Source: Fimenecus sp045595185
Lineage (GTDB): Bacteria; Bacillota; Clostridia; Oscillospirales; Acutalibacteraceae
Direction: 5' to 3'
Length of the DNA: 57,681 bases
Assembly (NCBI GenBank): GCA_045595185.1
Contig: JAZNZX010000062.1
Coordinates: forward strand, 1 to 57,681
A program made the position numbers and the translations under genes. Positions within the stretch are counted from its first letter, which is position 1; each line of letters begins with the position of its first letter. This document shows positions 49,230 to 57,517 of this stretch, piece after piece. A model generated the notes under the pieces. That model made no database searches and was not told the origin of the DNA. It saw only the letters and a program-made list of their open reading frames with translations.

Positions 49230-50549
49230 TTATTCACCTAAATTATTGTTTTTTGCATATTCTTTAAGAGAGTCCATACCACGATTTGCAAGTTGCATAT
49301 ATCTCTCTTGCTTATCGCGAATTTTTTCTTCTAATGGTGGTAATACTCCAAAATTCGCACCCATTGGTTGAAAATTCTTAACGGATTCATCACTTATATA
49401 TCGGCTCAACGCACCAATCATTGTGTCCTTTGGAAGAACAACAGTTTCCTCACCTTTAAGACGACGAGCAAGGTTAATTCCTGCCATAAGACCACTTGCA
49501 GCCGATTCCATATAACCTTCAACGCCTGTAATCTGTCCGCCAAAGAAAAGTAAAGGATTGTTTCTTAAACTGAAATCACCGTTTAAAAGTCTTGGTGAAT
49601 CAATAAATGTGTTTCGGTGCATTACACCGTAACGAAGAAATTCGGCATTTTTAAGTGCAGGAAACATACTGAAAACTCGTTTTTGCTCACCGAATTTCAG
49701 GTTTGTCTGAAATCCCACAAGATTGTACATTGTACCGTCTTTATTTTCTTTACGAAGCTGAAGATTTGCCCAAGGTCTGTGGCCTGTGCGAGGGTCAGTA
49801 AGACCAACAGGCTTAAGCGGACCGTATCTCATAGTATCCTTGCCACGAGATGCCAACACCTCAATAGGCATACAACCCTCATAAACATCTTTTCGTTTAT
49901 CAAAGGAATGAACATCAGCACTTTCTGCGTTTATAATCGCATCATAAAAAGCTTCATATTCTTCCTTATTCATAGGGCAGTTGATATAGTCAGCTTCGCC
50001 ACCACGGTCATATCGTGACTGGGCAAAAGCACAACTCATATCAATACTTTCTGCACTGATAATCGGTGCTGCCGCATCATAAAAGGAAAGTCCGTTACCG
50101 CACATTTCGCGGATTTTTTCAGCAAGGCTGTCACTTGCCAAAGGTCCTGCACAGATTACGACACCGTCATAACCCTCAGGAATATCCGTAACTTCCTTTT
50201 CGATAATATTTATATTTTTATCATTTTTAATTTTTTCTGTAATAATTCTTGAAAATTCATAACGGTCAACTGCAAGCGCACCACCTGCCTCAACCTTACA
50301 TTCATAGGCAGATTCAACACAGATTGAGCCTAAATATGCCATTTCGTGCTTTAAAAGTCCTGCGGCCGAATTGAGTCTTTCTGCCTTTAATGAGTTTGAG
50401 CAGACAAGCTCTGCAAGCGTATCAAGCTTATGTGCAGGAGATTTTTTATGTGGCTTCATTTCGAATAAATCAACCGTTATTCCGTTTCGTGACAATGCAC
50501 TTGCACATTCAACACCTGCAAGTCCGCCACCAATAACAGCTACTTTCAT
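49230..50549 (-). CDS. trmFO: Folate-dependent tRNA m5U54 methyltransferase
   Basis: TrmFO, 439 aa, FAD- and methylenetetrahydrofolate-dependent enzyme that makes ribothymidine at tRNA position 54 in Gram-positives. FAD-binding GGGLAGVECASAL (8-20), LVCSNSLKAERLNSAAGLLKHEM, CSNS motif, GLTDPRTGHRPWANLQLRKEN and GGQITGVEGYMESAASGLMAGINLARR are all typical. Its ATG overlaps the topA stop by four bases; the topA-trmFO pair is the usual Firmicutes arrangement. Confidence 0.96.
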   Translation of the reverse strand: MKVAVIGGGLAGVECASALSRNGITVDLFEMKPHKKSPAHKLDTLAELVCSNSLKAERLNSAAGLLKHEMAYLGSICVESAYECKVEAGGALAVDRYEFSRIITEKIKNDKNINIIEKEVTDIPEGYDGVVICAGPLASDSLAEKIREMCGNGLSFYDAAAPIISAESIDMSCAFAQSRYDRGGEADYINCPMNKEEYEAFYDAIINAESADVHSFDKRKDVYEGCMPIEVLASRGKDTMRYGPLKPVGLTDPRTGHRPWANLQLRKENKDGTMYNLVGFQTNLKFGEQKRVFSMFPALKNAEFLRYGVMHRNTFIDSPRLLNGDFSLRNNPLLFFGGQITGVEGYMESAASGLMAGINLARRLKGEETVVLPKDTMIGALSRYISDESVKNFQPMGANFGVLPPLEEKIRDKQERYMQLANRGMDSLKEYAKNNNLGE

Positions 50550-52669
50550 TCTTCCTTAGCCTTTCTTTTTCTCTCTGCTTTTTTCTCAAATCCACAGCCC
50601 TCGTTAAGACAAGCAACAATTCCGCCTTTTCTCTTGAAAAGTGACTTGCCGCATTGCGGACAAAGGTCATCAGTAGGCTTATCCCAAGTCATAAAGTTAC
50701 ATTCAGGATAATTTCCGCAACCATAGAAAGCAAAACCACGCTTTGACTTCTTTTCAATAACCTTGCCACCGCAAACAGGGCAAGTTGCCTTTGTTTCAAC
50801 AACTAAAGGCATTGTGTTTTTACATTCAGGGTATCCGGGACAAGCAAGGAATTTACCGAAACGACCTGATTTTACAACCATATTGCGACCGCACTTATCA
50901 CATTTAATGTCTGTTTCATCTTCCTTAAGCTTAATCTTCTGACCCTGCATTTCTGCCTTTGCCTTATCAACTGTTGCAATAAAGTCATCATAGAATTCGT
51001 GAAGCATCTTGATATAATCAGTTTCACCGCTTTCAACCATATCAAGCTGTGATTCCATACCTGCAGTAAACTTAACATTAACAATCTTTGAGAATTTATC
51101 TTTTAAAAGTGTAGTAATAGCTTCGCCAAGTTCAGTCGGCTTTAACTGTTTTTGTTCACGGATTACATATTCACGCTGGGTAATTGTTGAAATGATTGAA
51201 GCGTAGGTTGACGGACGACCGACACCTGTTTCTTCAAGTGCTTTAATAAGAGATGCTTCTGTATATCTTGCAGGTGGCTGTGTAAAATGCTGATTGCCAA
51301 CGAGTTCTTTCATCTTAATGGAATCACCCTCATTAATTTTCGGAAGCTTGCCTTCTTCCTCTTCATCCTCATCAGTACCTGTTTCATAAAGACGAGTATA
51401 GCCGTCAAAACGGACCGAATAGCCGTTTGCTACAAATGTGATAAACTTACCGTTTGATTTGTCCTGTTCATTTGCACCTGTAATCTCTGCCTTAACGGTA
51501 TCCTGAACACAGTTTGCCATAAGAGATGCCACAAATCGTTTCCAGATAAGGTTATAGAGCTTATATTGGTCAGCAGTAAGACTTGACTTTGCCACTTCAG
51601 GAGTAATTGCCATCATTGTAGGACGAATTGCTTCGTGACCGTCCTGAGCGTTTGCCTTTGTCTTGAAATATCTTGGTTTTTCAGGAAGATAATCTTTGCC
51701 GAAAGTGTTTTTGATATATTCATTTGCTGCTGCTCTTGATTCCTCTGAAATACGAAGAGAGTCAGTTCTCATATATGTGATAAGACCCACTGAGCCAAAG
51801 CCCTGAACCTCAACACCTTCGTAAAGTTCCTGTGCAACCTTCATTGTTTTTCTTGCCTGGAAATTAAGCTTACGGGATGCTTCCTGTTGCATAGTTGAGG
51901 TTGTAAATGGTGGAGCAGGCTGACGACGACGAACACCTTTTTTTACTGATGTTGCCTCGTATTCAGCACCGTCAAGTCGTGCTAAATACATATCGCTCTG
52001 TTCCTTATTTGTAATCTTCACTTTGCCTGTTTCATCACCTGTGAACTGTGCTTTGAAAGCCTTTTTTGATGATGGTGCAAGCATTTTTGCATCAAGAGTC
52101 CAGTATTCTTCAGGATTGAATGCTCTGATTTCGTTTTCACGGTCAACGACAAGTCTTACTGCAACAGACTGTACTCGACCTGCTGAAAGACCACGACGGA
52201 TTTTTTGTGAAATGAATGGGCTTAATGTATAACCAACAAGTCTGTCAAGAATACGACGAGCCTGCTGTGCATTTACCAAATCCAAGTCAATTTTTTCAGG
52301 ATGCTCTATTCCCTTAACAACACTGTTTTTATTGATTTCGTTGAATTTAACACGATTATTTTCGTTCATATCAAGGTCAAGAAGTGTTGCAAGATGCCAG
52401 GAAATAGCTTCTCCCTCACGGTCAGGGTCGGCTGCGAGAATAACTGCTTCTGAATTATCGGCAAGTTCCTTAAGCTCTTTTACCAACTTTTCCTTTCCTT
52501 TGATAACAGCATATTTAGGTGCAAAATCGTTCTTAACATCAACGCTTAATTTTGCAGCAGGAAGGTCGCGGATATGACCCTTTGATGACACAACTGTGTA
52601 ATCCTTTCCTAAATATTTCTGAATACTCTTTGCCTTTGAAGGCGACTCAACAATTACGAGTTTTGACAT
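50546..52669 (-). CDS. topA: DNA topoisomerase I
   Basis: Type IA topoisomerase, 707 aa, relaxes negative supercoils. TOPRIM domain at the start (LVIVESPSKAKSIQKYLG; DPDREGEAISWHL), catalytic tyrosine in GLITYMRTDSLRIS (about residue 298), QQARRILDRLVGYTLSP, and three C-terminal zinc fingers (CDKCG...CPGYPEC, CPVCG...CGNYPEC, CPQCG...CLNEGCG). A basic tail (KKAERKRKAKEE) ends the protein. AGGATGAT precedes the ATG; dprA lies 26 bp upstream. Confidence 0.96.
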   Translation of the reverse strand: MSKLVIVESPSKAKSIQKYLGKDYTVVSSKGHIRDLPAAKLSVDVKNDFAPKYAVIKGKEKLVKELKELADNSEAVILAADPDREGEAISWHLATLLDLDMNENNRVKFNEINKNSVVKGIEHPEKIDLDLVNAQQARRILDRLVGYTLSPFISQKIRRGLSAGRVQSVAVRLVVDRENEIRAFNPEEYWTLDAKMLAPSSKKAFKAQFTGDETGKVKITNKEQSDMYLARLDGAEYEATSVKKGVRRRQPAPPFTTSTMQQEASRKLNFQARKTMKVAQELYEGVEVQGFGSVGLITYMRTDSLRISEESRAAANEYIKNTFGKDYLPEKPRYFKTKANAQDGHEAIRPTMMAITPEVAKSSLTADQYKLYNLIWKRFVASLMANCVQDTVKAEITGANEQDKSNGKFITFVANGYSVRFDGYTRLYETGTDEDEEEEGKLPKINEGDSIKMKELVGNQHFTQPPARYTEASLIKALEETGVGRPSTYASIISTITQREYVIREQKQLKPTELGEAITTLLKDKFSKIVNVKFTAGMESQLDMVESGETDYIKMLHEFYDDFIATVDKAKAEMQGQKIKLKEDETDIKCDKCGRNMVVKSGRFGKFLACPGYPECKNTMPLVVETKATCPVCGGKVIEKKSKRGFAFYGCGNYPECNFMTWDKPTDDLCPQCGKSLFKRKGGIVACLNEGCGFEKKAERKRKAKEE

Positions 52670-52694
52670 ATATCATCATCCTAATATTAAATCT

Positions 52695-53888
52695 TCAGTT
52701 TATTTTATATCTTCTTCCGCTTAACTGCTGTACAAGACCGTAAATTTCAAGCTCCGTAACAGCAGACAGCGTTTGTTCTGTGGTAAGTCCACAGTTATTT
52801 ATTATTTCGTCAATGTGGTTTGGCTCCACACCTAAAAAATCATAGACCCTTTTCGCACTTTCTGTCAAGTAGTCAGGTGCATTCTTTTTAGTTTCAACTG
52901 TTTTTTCAGGAGCACTTGTCTTTTTTGAGGGCGCAAATGATTTTGTGAGATACCCTTGTGTTCTTCTCAATATTTCATCATTTGGAAAAGGCTTTACATC
53001 TCCAAGCATATCAAAATACTTCCCATAATATGCATCCAGAATGTCATTTGGTGAAAAAACAGGTGTTGCACCCTGACGGATAAGGTTATTTGTTCCGAGA
53101 AATGAGGAGCTTACCAAATCACCGGGTACTGCAAAAACATCCTTACCCTGTTCAAGAGCAAGTCTTGCTGTTATAAGTGAACCGCTTCTTTCACCTGCTT
53201 CAACCACAACCGTTCCGAGAGAAATACCTGAAATAATACGATTTCTCAATGGGAAAGTGACTCTTGTTGCAGAAACATATGGAGCAAACTCCGTTATGAT
53301 TGCACCGTTTTTCACAATTTCGCGTCTTAAGGGTTCGTTTTCCATAAGATAGCTTGTACCGAGGCCACAGCCTAATACACAGATTGTCGGTCCGTTTTCA
53401 TCAAGAGCACCTTGATGGGCTGCACTGTCAATTCCCAACGCACCACCTGATACTATAGTAAAGCCGATTTCCGCCATTGCTGATGACAAAGCACGCGCAA
53501 CACCTTTACCGTAATCCGATGCTTTTCTTGCACCTACCACAGAAATGCTCAATTCATTTTTTAGTACTTTTTCGTCACCGTCAACATATAACACTAACGG
53601 TAAATTCTGTAAGGTCAAGAGTTTTTCAGGATAATACTCGCTTGACGGAGTAACAATTTTCCATCCCTTTTGTTTTACCGTATCATATATTTTCTGTGCA
53701 TCCTCCAAGGAATATGCCTTTAACTTTTCAAGCTGTCGTTTTGTAATCACATCAAGTGAAAACAGTTCATTAAAGCTTGAAGCATAAATCTCATACGGAT
53801 TCCACTCATAATATGAAACTAAATCAAGACAGCTTGCCCCTGCACCTAAACCGCAGGACATCCATATCCAATATAAATCGTAGTTCAT
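52695..53888 (-). CDS. dprA: DNA processing protein DprA
   Basis: DprA/Smf, 397 aa, loads RecA onto incoming single-stranded DNA. N-terminal SAM-like region (about 1-95), Rossmann-like core with SVVGARKASDYGKGVARAL and IVSGGALGIDSAAHQGALD, FPLRNRIISG and VEAGERSGSLITARLALEQGKDVFAVPG, then a Ser/Lys/Pro-rich linker and a C-terminal winged-helix (ELEIYGLVQQLSGRRYKI). Start at 53888 chosen because the ATG overlaps the previous stop as ATGA and matches family length; a GTG 15 bases earlier is possible. Confidence 0.94.
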   Translation of the reverse strand: MNYDLYWIWMSCGLGAGASCLDLVSYYEWNPYEIYASSFNELFSLDVITKRQLEKLKAYSLEDAQKIYDTVKQKGWKIVTPSSEYYPEKLLTLQNLPLVLYVDGDEKVLKNELSISVVGARKASDYGKGVARALSSAMAEIGFTIVSGGALGIDSAAHQGALDENGPTICVLGCGLGTSYLMENEPLRREIVKNGAIITEFAPYVSATRVTFPLRNRIISGISLGTVVVEAGERSGSLITARLALEQGKDVFAVPGDLVSSSFLGTNNLIRQGATPVFSPNDILDAYYGKYFDMLGDVKPFPNDEILRRTQGYLTKSFAPSKKTSAPEKTVETKKNAPDYLTESAKRVYDFLGVEPNHIDEIINNCGLTTEQTLSAVTELEIYGLVQQLSGRRYKIN

Positions 53889-54667
53889 CTTGCCATTTCC
53901 CACATTACTATTGATGCAGCGGCGGCAGCATTCAAGGACTCTGCACGACCATCCATTTTAATCGTTATTCTGTCACTGCATTTTTCGATTATTTCCTTGC
54001 TTACACCGTTACCCTCGTTACCGATTATGCACATTGCACCTTTTGAAAAATCAACGGTTGTAACGCTTTTTGCATCTCTGTCAGGAACAGTTGCGAAGAC
54101 TTGTGTTCCCAAGGATTTGCACTTTTCTATTTCAGTTTCAAGACTCTGACAAATACAGACAGGAAGACGGAAAAGAGCACCCATTGAGGCTCTTAATGCT
54201 TTAGGGTTATATATATCACAACCACCAAATATTACCATACCATCAAGTCCTAACGCCTCTGCAGTACGGGAAATCGCACCTAAATTGTCGGGATTCTGAA
54301 TAGTATCAAGAGCAACATATTTTTTGCCTTTTTCATACTCAAAACTGTTCTGTTTCATTTTTACAGTACACACAACACCTTGTGGAGTTACGGTATCACT
54401 TATAGATTTAAGAACTTCGTTACTGACACCATAAAATTTTTTACAACCGTTTTTTAAGGCAGTAATCTCATCACCGTACTTTTCAGCACAGTTTTCAGTA
54501 CAAAAAACGCTCTGGATTTCGCATCCGCTCAAAAGGGCATCACAACAAAGACGGACACCTTCCGCTACGAAAAGTCCGCTGTTTTTTCTGTCCTTTACCG
54601 ATGTCAGAAGGGCTTTTACTTCTTTAATTTTCGGGTTATTTTTAGCATTTATTACAATATCAAACAT
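53885..54667 (-). CDS. SpoU/TrmH-family RNA 2'-O-methyltransferase
   Basis: Knotted (SPOUT) methyltransferase of 260 aa for a ribose in rRNA or tRNA. The N-terminal substrate domain includes FVAEGVRLCCDALLSG; the knot motifs are LDTIQNPDNLGAISRTAEALGLDGMVIFGG (motif 1), IIGNEGNGVSKE (motif 2) and IKMDGRAESLNAAAAASIVMWEM (motif 3). It resembles B. subtilis YsgA, which also lies downstream of rplT. The ribosome binding site is weak, and the rplT terminator is directly upstream, so expression may rely on read-through or an unseen promoter. Confidence 0.9.
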   Translation of the reverse strand: MFDIVINAKNNPKIKEVKALLTSVKDRKNSGLFVAEGVRLCCDALLSGCEIQSVFCTENCAEKYGDEITALKNGCKKFYGVSNEVLKSISDTVTPQGVVCTVKMKQNSFEYEKGKKYVALDTIQNPDNLGAISRTAEALGLDGMVIFGGCDIYNPKALRASMGALFRLPVCICQSLETEIEKCKSLGTQVFATVPDRDAKSVTTVDFSKGAMCIIGNEGNGVSKEIIEKCSDRITIKMDGRAESLNAAAAASIVMWEMAR

Positions 54668-54684
54668 AATTTATAAAACGGAAA

Positions 54685-54717
54685 AACCACGCGTGAGGAG
54701 TTTCCCCAAGCGTGGTT
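54685..54717 (-). terminator. Terminator after rplT
   Basis: Minus-strand hairpin: AACCACGC / GCGTGGTT outer stem and TGGGGA / TCCTCA inner stem (one wobble), followed by a T run. Ends the infC-rpmI-rplT operon. Confidence 0.88.
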
Positions 54718-54723
54718 AAATCA

Positions 54724-55080
54724 TTATTTGAGTGCTTCTTTTGCTTTTTCTGTAAGAGCTGTAAATGCTGCAGGGTCAGCAATTGCAATCTCTGAAAGCA
54801 TCTTTCTGTTAAGGTCAATACCAGCTTTTTTAAGACCATTGATGAATGTTGAGTAGTTCATACCGTTCATCTTGCAAGCAGCTGAAATTCTTGTAATCCA
54901 GAGCTTTCTGAAATCACGTTTCTTCTGCTTTCTTCCGATGTAAGCGTAGTTACCACTCTTCATAACAGCCTGCTTAGCAGTTCTGAAAAGCTTGCTCTTT
55001 GAGCCATAGTAACCCTTAGCGAGTTTTAATACTTTATTTCTTCTTTTGCGAGTCATCATCGCACCTTTAACACGTGCCAT
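54724..55080 (-). CDS. rplT: Ribosomal protein L20
   Basis: L20, 118 aa, the first-assembling 50S protein and, in Firmicutes, the repressor of its own operon by binding the infC leader. MARVKGAMMTRKRRNKVLKLAKGYYGSKS opening and YAYIGRKQKKRDFRKLWI are typical. GGAGG precedes the ATG. Last gene of infC-rpmI-rplT. Confidence 0.97.
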   Translation of the reverse strand: MARVKGAMMTRKRRNKVLKLAKGYYGSKSKLFRTAKQAVMKSGNYAYIGRKQKKRDFRKLWITRISAACKMNGMNYSTFINGLKKAGIDLNRKMLSEIAIADPAAFTALTEKAKEALK

Positions 55081-55141
55081 TTCTCTTTACCTCCGATTGA
55101 ATAGATACGTTTATGCGTTTTTCACGCTTCGAATAATTGGT

Positions 55142-55339
55142 TTATTTGTAAGGAATAAGACGCTTAATCTGTGCTGTATTTGTCTTATCAGCAACAGCTG
55201 TCTGACGAAGTCCTCTTTTTCTCTTTGTGCTCTTCTTTGTTAAGATATGAGACTTGTTAGCGTGTGCTCTGATTGGCTTGCCGTTCTTTGAAAGCTTAAA
55301 TCTTTTCTTAGCTCCGCTATGTGTTTTAATCTTTGGCAT
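55142..55339 (-). CDS. rpmI: Ribosomal protein L35
   Basis: L35, 65 aa, very basic: MPKIKTHSGAKKRFKLSKNGK opening, then HILTKKSTKRKRGLR. AGGAGG precedes the ATG. Middle gene of infC-rpmI-rplT, with 61 bp to rplT. Confidence 0.97.
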   Translation of the reverse strand: MPKIKTHSGAKKRFKLSKNGKPIRAHANKSHILTKKSTKRKRGLRQTAVADKTNTAQIKRLIPYK

Positions 55340-55368
55340 AATAATATCCTCCTAATTATAAATTCCTT

Positions 55369-55887
55369 TTACTTTGTGCCCTTAGGGGACAAGAACATGA
55401 GCATCTGACGACCTTCAAGTTTTGCAGGTTTGTCAACTGTACCCAATTCCTCAACAGCAACTGCAAATCGTTCCATAATTCCGTTACCCAAATGAGCGTG
55501 AGCCATTTCACGACCTCTGAAACGGATTGAAACCTTTACTTTGTTGCCGGATTTCAAGAACTTGAGAGCATGATTTACCTTAGTCTCAAAGTCATGCGTA
55601 TCAATGTTGACAGAAAGTCTGATTTCTTTTGTTTCAATAACCTTCTGATTTTTCTTTGCTTCTTTTTCTTTCTTTGCCTTGTCAAAACGATACTTACCGT
55701 AATCCATAATCTTACAAACAGGCGGTTGCGCGTTTGGTGCGATTTTTACAAGGTCAAGACTGCGTTTTTCAGCTTCCTTAAAAGCATCCTTTGCAGACAT
55801 AATACCAAGCTGTTCGCCGTCGTCAGTAATAACTCTGACTTCTTTGTCGCGAATTTCTTCATTGATTTGCAATTCTTTAGTACTGAT
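55369..55887 (-). CDS. infC: Translation initiation factor IF-3, probable ATC start
   Basis: IF-3, 172 aa, holds 30S subunits free and checks start codons. N-domain INEEIRDKEVRVITDDGEQLGIM, linker rich in K/E (KAKKEKEAKKNQKVIETKEIRL), C-domain VSIRFRGREMAHAHLG. No ATG, GTG or well-placed TTG fits: a TTG at 55872 has no ribosome binding site. An in-frame ATC at 55887 lies exactly 7 nt after GAGGTG and gives ISTKELQINEEIR, matching family N-termini. IF-3 genes are known to use rare start codons (ATT, ATA, ATC), which lets IF-3 limit its own synthesis. Confidence 0.9.
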   Translation of the reverse strand: MSTKELQINEEIRDKEVRVITDDGEQLGIMSAKDAFKEAEKRSLDLVKIAPNAQPPVCKIMDYGKYRFDKAKKEKEAKKNQKVIETKEIRLSVNIDTHDFETKVNHALKFLKSGNKVKVSIRFRGREMAHAHLGNGIMERFAVAVEELGTVDKPAKLEGRQMLMFLSPKGTK

Positions 55888-55894
55888 AAATAAA

Positions 55895-56087
55895 CACCTC
55901 TCTGTGCCCTATGGGCGAAATTGAAAAAGTGGACAGAGAAATTCTGTCCACCACAATACAATTTAGTCCTTTTATATAAAAGAAAATGTATTGACCATTC
56001 AGCCCGATTACCGAAAGGTGAGAACAAAATTTAACTGTTCTGCTTTATTTTGCTCTGTTATTATATCACAAAAAAACCGATTGTCAA
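55895..56087 (-). promoter_or_regulatory. Promoter and L20-type leader of infC-rpmI-rplT
   Basis: Minus strand: TTGACA (56082-56087), 16-bp spacer, TATAAT (56060-56065). The transcript has a leader of about 165 nt. Within it GTGGACAGA / TCTGTCCAC (55929-55951) forms a perfect 9-bp stem followed by five T (55924-55928), an attenuator-like terminator 40 nt before infC. This matches the L20 leader concept in Firmicutes, in which L20 binding promotes termination. SD GAGGTG is at 55895-55900. Confidence 0.75.
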
Positions 56088-56136
56088 CAGTTTTTGAAAA
56101 TTATTTTATTATTGTTTTGTTATACAAATTATAATT

Positions 56137-56166
56137 TGACAACCCATTGTTTATTATAGTAAAATA
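56137..56166 (+). promoter_or_regulatory. Promoter of the PHP-domain gene
   Basis: TTGACA (56137-56142), 18-bp spacer, TAAAAT (56161-56166), 30 bp before the ATG. Confidence 0.65.
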
Positions 56167-56195
56167 TATACATTATATTGCATTGGAGTGACTTT

Positions 56196-57467
56196 ATGAG
56201 TTACAAAATCAGAAATCCTTATGAAAGTGTTATGTCACTTATTGAAAATGAAGATAATCACTACAAAACAAATCTTCATACACATTCAACATACAGTGAT
56301 GCCAACGATACTATGACCGATATGATTAAAGGCTTTTACGACAATGATTTTGACATTGTTGCCTTTGCCGAACACGGTATTTTAGGCAAATACTGGAATG
56401 AAGAACCGACTCATATTCCATTTTTCAATTTCCAGTATCTGTGGCACGGTCAACGCAGTTATCTCACAGAAGAACAGTACAAAGCAATCAAAAACGGTAC
56501 ATACAAAACTGAAAAAGGCACAAGAACTAAAAAGCGTGGACTCCACGATGTTCCGAATGCCATTGAATGCAATATGTTCACCATTATGAAGAACCATGTT
56601 AACGGATATTTTACCGACAACGCATACGAAGGTGTTCAAGGGCTTGAATTTGACTATGAAATTCCACTTGATTTAATTGAAAAAAGTGGTGGCATTTCTC
56701 ATATCAATCACCCAACGGATTTATTACAGGCAAAGAAAAACCCCGATTGTGCAAAAGAAGAAAAGAACATTCATTTCTTTGCAAATCTTCTAAAAAAATA
56801 TCCTTCTTGTATGGGGATTGAAGTGCTTAATATGTACGACATTCCAAATCGTAGTGACCGTATTCTTTGGGATGAGCTTTTAAAGCTCCTTACACCACAT
56901 GGTAGAAAAGTGTTTGGTTTTTCAAACAGCGATGCACATCAGGTTGACCAGATTGACACAGCATTTATGGACTTTATTCTTCCTGAATATTCACTCGATA
57001 ATCTTCGTAACGCTATGGAAACAGGCACATTCTTTTCAATCGCCCGTTATGCTAAAAATGAACTTGGTGAAGATTTTAAAGGCGTTGGCCCTACTCCAAA
57101 AGTCACAGGACTATCAGTTGACGACGAAACCGATATAATAACAATTAAAGGTATAAATTGCAAGGAAATCGACTGGATTGCAGATGGTGAAACAATTAAG
57201 ACAACAACTATTGAAAATGATGGTGAAATAGTTTCAACAATCAACTTAAACGACTATACTGGCAAAATTTCTTGTTATGTCCGTGCCCAGCTTAAAGGCA
57301 AAGGCGGTATTTGTCTTACACAGGCATTTGTCCTTGATGACGGAAATATGGATAGTCTTAAAAAGCCGATTATCGAAGAAAAACTTACCGAAGAAGAAAA
57401 GAAAAAACGAAAATTCTATAGCAAAAAAATAGGTGTAGTTTACGGAAAATTGACAAAGAAGATATAA
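56196..57467 (+). CDS. PHP-domain metal-dependent phosphoesterase-like protein
   Basis: Protein of 423 aa. A PHP domain covers about residues 20-280, with the metal-binding histidine/aspartate motifs NLHTHSTYSD, VAFAEHG, SHINHP and SNSDAHQ. PHP proteins are usually phosphoesterases or nucleases. Two stretches are inserted between AEHG and SHINHP, longer than in simple PHP proteins. Residues about 295-385 form a beta-rich domain (VTGLSVDDETDIITIKGINCKEIDWIADGETI) resembling the C-terminal part of some PHP-type hydrolases; a basic tail ends it. Start at ATG 56196 with GGAGTGAC upstream; a TTG six codons earlier is less likely. Substrate unknown. Confidence 0.85.
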   Translation: MSYKIRNPYESVMSLIENEDNHYKTNLHTHSTYSDANDTMTDMIKGFYDNDFDIVAFAEHGILGKYWNEEPTHIPFFNFQYLWHGQRSYLTEEQYKAIKNGTYKTEKGTRTKKRGLHDVPNAIECNMFTIMKNHVNGYFTDNAYEGVQGLEFDYEIPLDLIEKSGGISHINHPTDLLQAKKNPDCAKEEKNIHFFANLLKKYPSCMGIEVLNMYDIPNRSDRILWDELLKLLTPHGRKVFGFSNSDAHQVDQIDTAFMDFILPEYSLDNLRNAMETGTFFSIARYAKNELGEDFKGVGPTPKVTGLSVDDETDIITIKGINCKEIDWIADGETIKTTTIENDGEIVSTINLNDYTGKISCYVRAQLKGKGGICLTQAFVLDDGNMDSLKKPIIEEKLTEEEKKKRKFYSKKIGVVYGKLTKKI

Positions 57468-57481
57468 AAAACAAACAAGAT

Positions 57482-57509
57482 ACGGTGGGACTTGCTCCCA
57501 CCGTTTTTT
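57482..57509 (+). terminator. Terminator of the PHP-domain gene
   Basis: Stem ACGGTGGGA / TCCCACCGT, CTTGC loop, then six T. Confidence 0.92.
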
Positions 57510-57517
57510 ATGCTGTT

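Noticed and set aside
54680..54720. Promoter for the SpoU methyltransferase gene in this gap
   Set aside because: The region is taken up by the rplT terminator and I see no -35/-10 pair.
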